17,088 nucleotides of DNA from Bacillota bacterium (GTDB taxonomy: Bacteria; Bacillota; Clostridia; Christensenellales; Aristaeellaceae): contig JAEYOW010000030.1 in NCBI GenBank assembly GCA_023411375.1, positions 1-17,088 on the forward strand. Reading direction: 5' to 3'. Below the pieces are notes generated by a model, which saw nothing but the letters and a program-made list of their open reading frames with translations, was not told where the DNA came from and ran no database searches. A program made the translations under genes and the position numbers. Shown here piece after piece: positions 7,581-14,900 of the stretch. The first letter of the stretch is position 1; each line of letters opens with the position of its first letter.

Positions 7581-7616
7581 AAACATCCATAATACCCAAA
7601 TAAGGAGAGGGCCATT

Positions 7617-8096
7617 ATGTTTCTTGTCTTTTTTTTGCTCTGGGTCGTGTTTAACGGCCGCTTGACGTGGGAGATCGCTGCCTTCGGCGCGGTAATCTCG
7701 GCCGTGCTGTATGCGTTTTGCTGCGCGTTCCTGGACTACAGCCCCAAAAAGGATCTGGCCGCACTGCGCCGCGTGCCCAAGATGCTTCGCTATCTGGGGC
7801 TTTTAATCATGGAGATTATCAAGGCAAACGCGGCGCTGACGCGCATTGTGTTCAACCGCAAAATCGAGGTAAAGCCCCAGCTTGTTACCTTTAAAACCCC
7901 GTTAAGCGGCCCGGTAACCAAAAGCGTTCTGGCGGACTCCATCACGCTTACGCCCGGCACCATCACCGTGCTTTCCGGGGGTGACGAGCTGACGGTTCAC
8001 TGCCTGGACAAGGGTTTTATGGATGGCATTGACGATACGCCGTTCCAGCGGCGGCTGCTTGATATGCAGGAGGGAGGAAATGGCCGTGACGCTTGA
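7617..8096 (+). CDS. mrpE: Na+(K+)/H+ antiporter subunit E (MrpE/MnhE, MbhA-like)
   Basis: The 159-residue protein has the MrpE layout: two or three N-terminal hydrophobic segments (about 1-40 and 55-75), then a cytoplasmic domain with the family signature ADSITLTPGTITV and a following VHCLD strand. MrpE is a small structural subunit needed for full activity of Mrp antiporters and has a counterpart in the archaeal hydrogenase Mbh (MbhA). The ATG follows AAGGAG by about 9 nt. It opens the operon, which is the order of Mbh-type modules; in classical mrp operons E comes fifth. Its 3' end overlaps mrpF by 17 nt, suggesting coupled translation. Confidence 0.92.
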   Translation: MFLVFFLLWVVFNGRLTWEIAAFGAVISAVLYAFCCAFLDYSPKKDLAALRRVPKMLRYLGLLIMEIIKANAALTRIVFNRKIEVKPQLVTFKTPLSGPVTKSVLADSITLTPGTITVLSGGDELTVHCLDKGFMDGIDDTPFQRRLLDMQEGGNGRDA

Positions 8097-8439
8097 AAAC
8101 GCCTACCACGTATTCTTTATGGCGGTGCTGGTCTGCCTGAGCATCCTCACGCTGTTATGCCTGTTCCGCGCCATTCGCGGGCCCCGCATCGCGGACAGGA
8201 TCGTTTCCATCAACATGATATGCACGCTTACCCTCGCCATGATCTGCATCCTGGCCATGATGCTGGGAGAGGGCTACCTGGTCGACGTGGCGCTGGTCTA
8301 TGCGCTGCTGGGCTTTCTGGCCGTGGTGGTGCTGTGCAAGGTATACATGGGCGTAGCGCTGGAGCAGCGGGAGCGGCGCGCGGCAAAAAGCGCGCAGTCC
8401 GCCGCGCGGGAACAAAAGGAGGCGGAGCAAAATGCTTGA
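8080..8439 (+). CDS. mrpF: Antiporter subunit F (MrpF/MnhF, MbhB-like)
   Basis: The 119-residue protein has three predicted membrane helices, with RIADRIVSINMI between the first two and DVALVYALLGFLA in the third, matching MrpF. The family is a small hydrophobic subunit of the antiporter membrane domain. The start at 8080 was chosen over in-frame upstream codons because AGGAGGGAGG lies just before it. The C-terminal 30 residues form a charged, Ala/Glu/Lys/Arg-rich tail that looks longer than usual and is probably cytoplasmic. It overlaps mrpE by 17 nt and mrpG by 8 nt. Confidence 0.92.
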   Translation: MAVTLENAYHVFFMAVLVCLSILTLLCLFRAIRGPRIADRIVSINMICTLTLAMICILAMMLGEGYLVDVALVYALLGFLAVVVLCKVYMGVALEQRERRAAKSAQSAAREQKEAEQNA

Positions 8440-8779
8440 CTGGGTTCGTTTCTGGCTGACCGTAATGCTGATGCTGTGCGGGCTTTTCTTCCTGCTGATC
8501 GGCGTGGTCGCGCAGTACCGCTTTCACTACGTGCTTAACCGCATGCACGGGGCCTCGATGGGCGATTCTTTGGGGCTTTTTCTTGTGCTGGTATCGCTGT
8601 GCGTCAGTTCCAATGATGGCTGGCTCATCGTTAAATACCTGCTGGTGACGGTTTTCCTGTGGCTTACCAGCCCCACGGCCAGCCACCTGATCGCCCGGCT
8701 GGAGCTTACCACCAACGAGCACCCCGAGCAGGAAATGGAAATATTGACTTTGGACGCAGAGGAGGCGAAACGCGCATGA
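8432..8779 (+). CDS. mrpG: Antiporter subunit G (MrpG/MnhG, MbhC-like)
   Basis: The 115-residue protein has three predicted helices. The family pattern is visible: a long first helix (about 6-30), YVLNRMHGASMGDSLGL (34-50), where other members read R.HA...D.LG, then two hydrophobic stretches. MrpG is a small structural subunit. The ATG at 8432 follows AAGGAGGCGG. The acidic C-terminal tail (about 92-115) is cytoplasmic by inference. Its stop overlaps the next start as ATGA. Confidence 0.92.
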   Translation: MLDWVRFWLTVMLMLCGLFFLLIGVVAQYRFHYVLNRMHGASMGDSLGLFLVLVSLCVSSNDGWLIVKYLLVTVFLWLTSPTASHLIARLELTTNEHPEQEMEILTLDAEEAKRA

Positions 8780-9048
8780 ACAGCCTGTTTACCGTCATCG
8801 TGCTGGGCTTTCTGCTCACCTGCGCCATCGCCACGTGCATAAGCCGCAACCTGCTTGTGAGCGTGGTCATCTTCATGGCGTACAGCCTTTTGATGAGCAT
8901 CGTGTGGATGCTCCTTCAGTCCCCCGATCTCGCCATCACGGAGGCGGCCGTCGGCGCGGGCGTGACGAGCGTGCTGTTCTTCATCACGCTGAAAAAAATA
9001 CACGCCATCAAGGGCGAGAGGGAGGACGAGCATGAGTCGGACGAATGA
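8776..9048 (+). CDS. MbhD-like subunit (free-standing MrpA C-terminal segment, DUF4040 type)
   Basis: The 90-residue protein has three predicted helices and the sequence SPDLAITEAAVGAGVTSVLF (49-68), including Asp51 and Glu56, which matches MbhD and the corresponding segment in the C-terminal part of MrpA. In classical Mrp this segment is fused to the large MrpA subunit; here it is a separate gene, as in Mbh/Mbs complexes. The start at 8776 follows GGAGG and overlaps the mrpG stop by 4 nt; upstream in-frame codons are the shadow of mrpG. The last 20 residues are strongly charged. It overlaps the next gene by 17 nt. Confidence 0.88.
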   Translation: MNSLFTVIVLGFLLTCAIATCISRNLLVSVVIFMAYSLLMSIVWMLLQSPDLAITEAAVGAGVTSVLFFITLKKIHAIKGEREDEHESDE

Positions 9049-10051
9049 ACCCCGTCTTTCGCTTGCCCAGCGCTTCAAGCGCTGGATGACCGAGGACGAG
9101 CACCGGCTGGATGAGGAAATCAAGCGCAGCGTTACGGAGCCGTCCCTGCGCGCGCAGCATGAGATCAGCCCCGAGCTGTTTGCCGAGCAGGAGGCGGAGC
9201 TTGAGCAACACATAAATCAGTTGCGCCAGGAGGAGCACAAGCAATACGAGCGCCTTCACGAGTGGTCGCAGCAGCAGGGCTTTAAGTGGCTCAACCACAT
9301 CTACCGCACGCTTTCCGTGCTGGTATGCGCGGCCATCATCCTGTTCCTGTTAAAGACGGTCGTGGCGCTGCCGCCCTTTGGAGCGGCGGATAACCCCTAC
9401 AACAACGAGGTTTCCGAACGCTATATTGAAAAGGGCATCGAGGAAACGGGCGCGGTCAACTTCGTTACCGGCATGATTCTGGATTACCGCGCCTTCGATA
9501 CCTTCGGCGAGTCCACCGTGCTGTTTGTGGCCGCATGCAGCGTCATTCTTCTTTTAAAGCTTGGCGACCACTCGCCGGAGCATCCCTCCCCCGCCATGCT
9601 TGAGGCCGAGTTTGACGACCGCCACCATGAGCCGAAGAACGACTCGATCCTTCAGCTTGCGGCGCGCGTGCTGGTGCCCATCATCCTGCTGTACGGCATG
9701 TATATCATTCTAAACGGGCACCTGAGTCCGGGCGGCGGCTTCAGCGGCGGCGCGGTCATGGGCGCCGGACTGATTCTTTACCTAAACGCCTTCGGCTTTC
9801 AAAAAACCGAGCGCTTTTTCACCTACAAGACCTTCCGCTGGATTACCTTCCTTGCGCTGATGACCTACGGCGGGCTTAAAAGCTACTCGTTTTTCATGGG
9901 TGCCAACCACCTGGAAAGCGGCATCCCGCTGGGCACGCCGGGCGCTATCCTGTCCTCGGGCCTGATCCTGCCGCTTAATATTTGCGTGGGCCTGATCGTC
10001 ATGTGCACGATGTACGCGTTCTACACGCTGTTTCGCAAAGGAGGTATGTGA
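9032..10051 (+). CDS. mrpB: MbhE-MrpB fusion subunit with a long charged N-terminus
   Basis: The 339-residue protein has three parts. Residues 1-90 are hydrophilic, rich in Glu, Gln, Arg and Lys, without Gly or hydrophobic runs, and look like a cytoplasmic coiled-coil or helical extension. Residues 91-178 match MbhE, the last part of MrpA: a helix, LPPFGAADNPYNNEVSERYI (113-132), EETGAVNFVTGMILDYRAFD (137-156), then a second helix. After a hydrophilic linker, residues 205-339 are MrpB/MnhB, with LNGHLSPGGGFSGGAVMGAG (227-246) and four helices. MrpB is a membrane subunit of the antiporter. In Mbh, MbhE and MbhF (MrpB-like) are separate neighbours, so this is a fusion that keeps the gene order. 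The start at 9032 follows GGGAGG; overlap with the preceding gene is 17 nt. An AAAGGAGG site for mrpC lies in its last codons. Confidence 0.9.
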   Translation: MSRTNEPRLSLAQRFKRWMTEDEHRLDEEIKRSVTEPSLRAQHEISPELFAEQEAELEQHINQLRQEEHKQYERLHEWSQQQGFKWLNHIYRTLSVLVCAAIILFLLKTVVALPPFGAADNPYNNEVSERYIEKGIEETGAVNFVTGMILDYRAFDTFGESTVLFVAACSVILLLKLGDHSPEHPSPAMLEAEFDDRHHEPKNDSILQLAARVLVPIILLYGMYIILNGHLSPGGGFSGGAVMGAGLILYLNAFGFQKTERFFTYKTFRWITFLALMTYGGLKSYSFFMGANHLESGIPLGTPGAILSSGLILPLNICVGLIVMCTMYAFYTLFRKGGM

Positions 10052-10052
10052 T

Positions 10053-10427
10053 ATGTGGGAGACGGTTTCCAACCACCTGGAGGAAATCGTGGCCGTGCTC
10101 CTGTTCGGCATCGGCTTTACGACGCTGCTTCTGCAGCGCAACCTCATTAAAAAGATCATCGGGCTCAACATCATGGATACCGCCGTGTACCTGTTTTTAA
10201 CGTCCGTAGGCTATATCAACGGGCGTACCGCCCCCATCCTCAAGGACGGTATCACCTCCGCGGCCAACTACATCAACCCCATTCCAAGCGGTCTTGTGCT
10301 GACGGGCATCGTGGTCAGCGTGAGCGTTACCGCGCTCATGCTCTCCCTCACCATCCGCCTGTACCGCCGGTACCACACGCTGGACTTTGACCGCATTACA
10401 CTGCTGATGAAGGGGGAGGACAGCTAA
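10053..10427 (+). CDS. mrpC: Antiporter subunit C (MrpC/MnhC, NuoK-like, MbhG-like)
   Basis: The 124-residue protein has three helices as in NuoK/MrpC. Landmarks are GLNIMDTAVYLFL (37-49) in the second helix and NPIPSGLVLTGIVVSVSVTA (75-94) opening the third, where relatives read DPLPQALVLTAIV. MrpC/NuoK sits beside the first antiporter-like subunit and takes part in the proton path. The ATG is one base after the mrpB stop, with a very strong AAAGGAGGT site. It abuts mrpD with no gap. Confidence 0.93.
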   Translation: MWETVSNHLEEIVAVLLFGIGFTTLLLQRNLIKKIIGLNIMDTAVYLFLTSVGYINGRTAPILKDGITSAANYINPIPSGLVLTGIVVSVSVTALMLSLTIRLYRRYHTLDFDRITLLMKGEDS

Positions 10428-11921
10428 ATGCAGTTTGTTCAAAACGTGCCCTTCTTTTCCATCATGCTTTGCATGATCAGCGGCATCGCCTCGGCAATGG
10501 TTCCCTCACGCGTGGCCAAGTGGTGGACGGTCGCACTTTCGGCGCTGGTTTGCGCGCTCAATGGGTGGCTGCTCGCTTTCCTGCTTCGCTATGGCGAGAG
10601 CTATAACTTCATGATGGGCCATTTCCCCGCGCCATGGGGCAACGAGCTGCGCGCGGGCGTGCTGGAAGCGCTGCTGGCCGTATGCTTCAGCCTCATCCTT
10701 CTGGCGAGCATGCTGGGCGGCATGCGCAAGCTGGAGGAGCAGGTGGATCGTAAAAAGCAGAACCTCGTGTGCGTGATGCTCGACCTTGTGCTCGCGGCCA
10801 TGATGTCCATGCTCTACACCAACGACCTTTTCACCGCCTATGTCTTTATCGAAATCATGACCATCGCGGCCTGCGCGCTGATCATGTCGCGCCAGAACGG
10901 CCGCACAATGGTTTCCGCCATGCGCTACATGATCATGAGCTTGCTGGGGTCCGGCCTTCTGCTTATCGCTATTTCCATCACCTATAACCTCACCGGCCAT
11001 CTGCTGATGGAAAACATTCATGAATCATTGGTCGCCCTTCACGAATCCGGCGAATACGAAACGCCGCTTACCGTCATCATCGGCCTGTTTTTCGTGGGCC
11101 TGGGCATCAAAAGCGCGCTGTATCCGTTCCACACCTGGCTGCCCGACGCCTACGGCTACTCCACGCCCGCCGCGAGCGCGGTTTTAAGCAGCATCGTCAG
11201 CAAGGCCTATGTGTTCTTACTGATTAAAATCTTCTACCGCGTCATCGGCCTGGAGCTGGTGATCGAGAACCACGCCATCAACCTGCTATTTATCTTCGGC
11301 GTCGCCGGGATGATCATGGGCAGCGTAAACGCCATGCACAGCCACGACCTGCGGCGCATGGTGGCGTTCAGCTCCGTGGCGCAGATCGGCTACATCTACG
11401 CGGGCATGGGGCTTGGCACGGAGGCCGGCTTTGTGGCGGCGCTCTACCACCTGCTGATGCACGCGATGGCAAAGAGCGCGCTGTTTATCTCTTCCTCCGG
11501 CCTGGCGGACGCGTCCGGCAACAGCAAGCGGTTTTCCGACCTGCGCGGCGCGGGCTTCCGTTACCCCGCGGCGGGCGTATGCTTCAGCGCCGGCGCGATG
11601 AGCCTTGTCGGTATCCCGGTGCTTGGGGGCTTTGTCAGCAAGCTCTATTTCAGCGAGGCGGCCCTTCAGCGGGGAGGCGTCCACCTGTGGGTCCTTTTGA
11701 TCGCACTGGCGCTTAGCACGCTGCTTAACGTGTTTTACTTCATGCGGACCGTCATCACGCTGTACCGTCCGCCGCGCGAGGGCTTCACGCCCCCGCCGTT
11801 TGAAAAGAGCAGGCTTTCCACAGCCGCGATGTGGGGCTTCGTGCTGCTCAACCTGCTGGTGGGCCTGCTGGCGCAGCCGATTGTGACGGCAATCGCGCGC
11901 GGGCTTCACATGTTTGCGTAA
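10428..11921 (+). CDS. mrpD: Antiporter subunit D (MrpD/MnhD, NuoM/N-like)
   Basis: The 497-residue polytopic protein belongs to the proton-conducting membrane transporter family (NuoL/M/N, MrpA/D). Residues of the ion path can be placed by family pattern: Glu142 in FIEIMT (helix 5), Lys228 in GIKSALYPFHTWLPDA (broken helix 7), Lys259 in SIVSKAYVF (helix 8), His341/His345 and Lys349 in HLLMHAMAKSALF (broken helix 12). All are present, so ion translocation looks intact. The PFHTWLPDAY form and its place after mrpC mark it as the classical MrpD/MbhH. It starts at the base after the mrpC stop, behind AGGGGGAGG. Confidence 0.92.
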   Translation: MQFVQNVPFFSIMLCMISGIASAMVPSRVAKWWTVALSALVCALNGWLLAFLLRYGESYNFMMGHFPAPWGNELRAGVLEALLAVCFSLILLASMLGGMRKLEEQVDRKKQNLVCVMLDLVLAAMMSMLYTNDLFTAYVFIEIMTIAACALIMSRQNGRTMVSAMRYMIMSLLGSGLLLIAISITYNLTGHLLMENIHESLVALHESGEYETPLTVIIGLFFVGLGIKSALYPFHTWLPDAYGYSTPAASAVLSSIVSKAYVFLLIKIFYRVIGLELVIENHAINLLFIFGVAGMIMGSVNAMHSHDLRRMVAFSSVAQIGYIYAGMGLGTEAGFVAALYHLLMHAMAKSALFISSSGLADASGNSKRFSDLRGAGFRYPAAGVCFSAGAMSLVGIPVLGGFVSKLYFSEAALQRGGVHLWVLLIALALSTLLNVFYFMRTVITLYRPPREGFTPPPFEKSRLSTAAMWGFVLLNLLVGLLAQPIVTAIARGLHMFA

Positions 11922-11934
11922 GGAGGCGACAGAG

Positions 11935-13416
11935 ATGCAAGCGATTTTACTGGTTCTGGTCCCCCTGTTCCCCATACTGTGCGCGGCGCTCTGCTGGTTT
12001 CTGCCCGCGCTTCGGGAGACAAAACCCCGCAACGCGTTTGTGATGACGGCGCTCGCGCTCAGCTTTCTGCTAACAGTGGCGCTCTGCCTGACCGGCGATG
12101 GAAGCCTCTCGCTTTTTTCCATTACGGCCACGCTGCCGATCGTTTTTCAGTCGGACACGCTCGGCCGGCTGTTCGCGCTGCTGATCTCGGCCATGTGGCT
12201 TAACTCCTGCGCGTTCAGCTTCGGCTATATGGCCCACGACGGCGCGCAGCGGCGGTATTATACGTTTTACCTGCTTACGCTGGGCGCGCTGCTGGGCATC
12301 AGCTTCGCGGGCACGCTGGTCACCATGTACCTGTGCTTTGAGATGATGACGCTGCTTTCCGTGGCGCTGGTGCTTCACAACATGACCAAAGAAGCCGTCG
12401 CGGCGGGCGTCAAGTACCTGATCTACTCCATCGCGGGCGCGATGATGGGCCTCTTCGGCATTTTCTTCTTCACCCAGAGCGCGCAGACGCCGCTGTTTGT
12501 GCCCGGCGGATCGCTGGACCCCTCGGCAATCGCGCAAAGCGGCGGTACGCTTCTGTGGGTGCTGCTGGTAACCATCATTGGCTTTGGCACCAAGGCGGGC
12601 ATGTTCCCCATGCACGGCTGGCTGCCCACAGCGCACCCCATCGCCCCCGCGCCCGCCAGCGCGGTGCTTTCCGGCGTAATCACCAAAACGGGTGTGCTGT
12701 GCATCATCCGCGTGCTGTACTACGTTGTCGGGCCAGATTTTGTGCGGGGCACATGGGTGCAGACCGTGCTTCTGATTCTGGCGCTGATCACCGTATTTAT
12801 GGGGTCCATGATGGCTTTCAAGGTGACGGGCCTGAAAAAGCGGTTGGCTTACTCGACTGTATCGCAGGTCAGCTATATGCTGTTCGGACTGTTCCTGCTT
12901 AACGAACTCGCCTTCACGGGCGCGATTTTGCATGTATTTTTCCATAGCGTGATGAAGAACGCGCTGTTCCTTTGCGCGGGCGCGGTCATCCTGAAGACTG
13001 GAAAGACGGACGTGCGCGACCTTCGCGGCATCGGCAAACAAATGCCCGTTACCCTGTGGTGCTTTACGCTGGCGGGCGTCGGCCTGGTGGGCGTGCCTCC
13101 GATGAGCGGCTTCCTGAGCAAATGGCAACTCGCGCAGGGCGCGCTTGCGAGCGCCATTCCGGTTTTCAATTGGCTTGGGCCCGTGGTGCTGCTTGTATCT
13201 GCCCTGCTGACGGCGGCGTACCTGCTGCCGGTCAGCATCGACGGCTTCTTCCCCGGCCGGCCGGAAGGCGCTGAAGCCGGAGCCTATCCATCCTGCGAGG
13301 TGGGCGCAAAAATGTTGATTCCGCTGATCGTCCTGGCGGCGCTTACCGTGCTTTTGGGGCTGTGGCCTTCCCTGTTGCAGACGGCAATCGAAACCGTCGC
13401 GGCAGGCGTGCTGTAA
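11935..13416 (+). CDS. Second antiporter-like subunit (MrpD/NuoM family)
   Basis: The 493-residue protein is a paralogue of MrpD. Key positions: Glu136 in CFEMMTL, Lys220 in GFGTKAGMFPMHGWLPTAH, Lys251 in GVITKTGVL, His333/His337 and Lys341 in HVFFHSVMKNALF. All charges of a working ion channel are present. The PMHGWLPTAHPIAPAPASA stretch is shared almost exactly with the last subunit of the operon (LHIWLPKAHPVAPAPASA), so those two may be the closer pair. The ATG at 11935 follows AAGGAGG by 8 nt and lies 13 nt after mrpD; an upstream in-frame TTG at 11914 has no site. No counterpart exists in seven-gene mrp operons, where D is the only such subunit besides A. Confidence 0.88.
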   Translation: MQAILLVLVPLFPILCAALCWFLPALRETKPRNAFVMTALALSFLLTVALCLTGDGSLSLFSITATLPIVFQSDTLGRLFALLISAMWLNSCAFSFGYMAHDGAQRRYYTFYLLTLGALLGISFAGTLVTMYLCFEMMTLLSVALVLHNMTKEAVAAGVKYLIYSIAGAMMGLFGIFFFTQSAQTPLFVPGGSLDPSAIAQSGGTLLWVLLVTIIGFGTKAGMFPMHGWLPTAHPIAPAPASAVLSGVITKTGVLCIIRVLYYVVGPDFVRGTWVQTVLLILALITVFMGSMMAFKVTGLKKRLAYSTVSQVSYMLFGLFLLNELAFTGAILHVFFHSVMKNALFLCAGAVILKTGKTDVRDLRGIGKQMPVTLWCFTLAGVGLVGVPPMSGFLSKWQLAQGALASAIPVFNWLGPVVLLVSALLTAAYLLPVSIDGFFPGRPEGAEAGAYPSCEVGAKMLIPLIVLAALTVLLGLWPSLLQTAIETVAAGVL

Positions 13417-13431
13417 GGGAGGGGATAAAAA

Positions 13432-14889
13432 ATGCTGCTTGTTTCACTGGCCATTCCCGCCCTGGGCGCGGCCGCGCTGTTTCTATGGCGGCCGGAAAGC
13501 CGCAGGGTACGCAACATCTTTATTCTCGCGGTAACGCTGATCACCTCCGCGTTTACGGCGGGGTGCGTGTTTACCTCCGGCGCGCATCAACTGACATTGC
13601 TCAGGCTGACGCCCGCGCTGACCATCAGTTTCCGTCTGGACGGCCTTGGGCGCGTGTTTTCCGGACTGATCGCGTTCCTGTGGCCGCTTGCGACGCTCTA
13701 CGCCTTTGAATACATGCGCCACGAGGGTGGCGAGAACACCTTCTTCGGCTTTTACCTGCTAAGCTACAGCGTTACGCTCGGCATCGCCTTTGCGGAGGAT
13801 CTGATGACGCTGTATATCTTCTATGAGCTTCTGACGCTTTCCACGCTGTTTTTGGTCATGCACGGCATGAAAGCACAGAATGTATATGCCGGACGCAAGT
13901 ATGTTTACTATTCGCTTGGCGGCGCGGCGCTGGCGTTTCTATCGCTGGTTACGGTTATCCATTTCAGCGGTACCTCCAACTTTACCATCGGCGGTATTCC
14001 CGCGATGCGGGACGCGCCCATGTCGCTGATTCTGCCCATGTTTACCCTTGGCTTCCTTGGCTTTGGCGTTAAAGCGGCGATTTTTCCGCTGCATGGCTGG
14101 CTGCCCACGGCCAGCGTGGCGCCCACGCCCGTTACCGCACTTTTGCACGCCGTGGCCGTGGTTAAGGCCGGCGCGTTCGCGGTTATCCGCATGAGCTATT
14201 ACTGCTTCGGCGCCGATCTGGTGCGCGGCACCTGGGCGCAGGCTGTCTGCCTCACGCTGGCGATGCTGAGCATCCTCATCGGCAGCGCGATGGCTGTGCG
14301 CGAGCAGCACTTGAAGCGCCGCCTGGCCTATTCCACCATGAGCAACCTGAGCTACGTGCTGTTCGGCGCGATGCTTTTGACCCCGGCGGGCTTACGCGGC
14401 GGCCTGCTGCATATGGTTTTCCACGCGCTGATGAAGATATCCCTGTTCAGCTGTGTTGGCGCTGTGATGGTTCAAACCGGCAAAACCCACGTGGAGGATT
14501 TGCGCGGCATGAGCAGGAGAATGCCGTTTATCATCGCGGTATTCGCGTTTTGCGCCGTCGAGCTGGTGGGCATTCCCCCGTTTGTGGGCTTCCAGAGCAA
14601 ATGGGCGCTGGCCACCGCAGCGCTGGACAGTGGAAGCGTGCTGGGCGTCGCCGGCATCGCCGTGCTGCTGATCTCCGCCATTTTGACGGCCATCTATCTG
14701 CTGGTGCCCGCCGTATCCGCCTATGCGCTGCCCCTCTCGTCCAATGCCGGGCTTGAGGAGCGCGGCTACGATCCGGGTCCGTGCATGAAAATCCCGCTTG
14801 TAATTCTGTGCGTGGTCATGCTCGCGCTCGTGTTCTTCTCCGCCCCGCTCGCGGATTTTCTCGGGCAGGTAGCGGGCGGGCTGCTTTAA
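13432..14889 (+). CDS. Third antiporter-like subunit (NuoL/MrpA N-terminal-like)
   Basis: The 485-residue protein is of the same family. Key positions: Glu132 in FYELLTLS, Lys214 in GFGVKAAIFPLHGWLPTA, His239 and Lys245 in LLHAVAVVKAGAF, His327/His331 and Lys335 in HMVFHALMKISLF. The LLHAVAVVKAG form, with a His six residues before the helix-8 Lys, resembles NuoL and the N-terminal half of MrpA (SA.LHSATMVKAG) more than MrpD, so this may stand in for the missing MrpA. It is, however, only 485 residues, without the MrpA C-terminal domains. The ATG follows GGGAGGGG and lies 15 nt after the previous stop. Confidence 0.86.
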   Translation: MLLVSLAIPALGAAALFLWRPESRRVRNIFILAVTLITSAFTAGCVFTSGAHQLTLLRLTPALTISFRLDGLGRVFSGLIAFLWPLATLYAFEYMRHEGGENTFFGFYLLSYSVTLGIAFAEDLMTLYIFYELLTLSTLFLVMHGMKAQNVYAGRKYVYYSLGGAALAFLSLVTVIHFSGTSNFTIGGIPAMRDAPMSLILPMFTLGFLGFGVKAAIFPLHGWLPTASVAPTPVTALLHAVAVVKAGAFAVIRMSYYCFGADLVRGTWAQAVCLTLAMLSILIGSAMAVREQHLKRRLAYSTMSNLSYVLFGAMLLTPAGLRGGLLHMVFHALMKISLFSCVGAVMVQTGKTHVEDLRGMSRRMPFIIAVFAFCAVELVGIPPFVGFQSKWALATAALDSGSVLGVAGIAVLLISAILTAIYLLVPAVSAYALPLSSNAGLEERGYDPGPCMKIPLVILCVVMLALVFFSAPLADFLGQVAGGLL

Positions 14890-14900
14890 GGAGGGTCGAT

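Noticed and set aside
8023..8079. Upstream in-frame start for mrpF inside mrpE
   Set aside because: The extra 19 residues are the out-of-frame reading of mrpE and no ribosome binding site precedes them; the ATG at 8080 has a strong one.
12070..13128. Long minus-strand open frame (352 codons) opposite the second antiporter-like gene, and a similar one at 11286-12131
   Set aside because: The translations are rich in His, Arg and Gln, lack any family pattern, and lie opposite clearly conserved membrane proteins; they are a by-product of high GC and codon bias.
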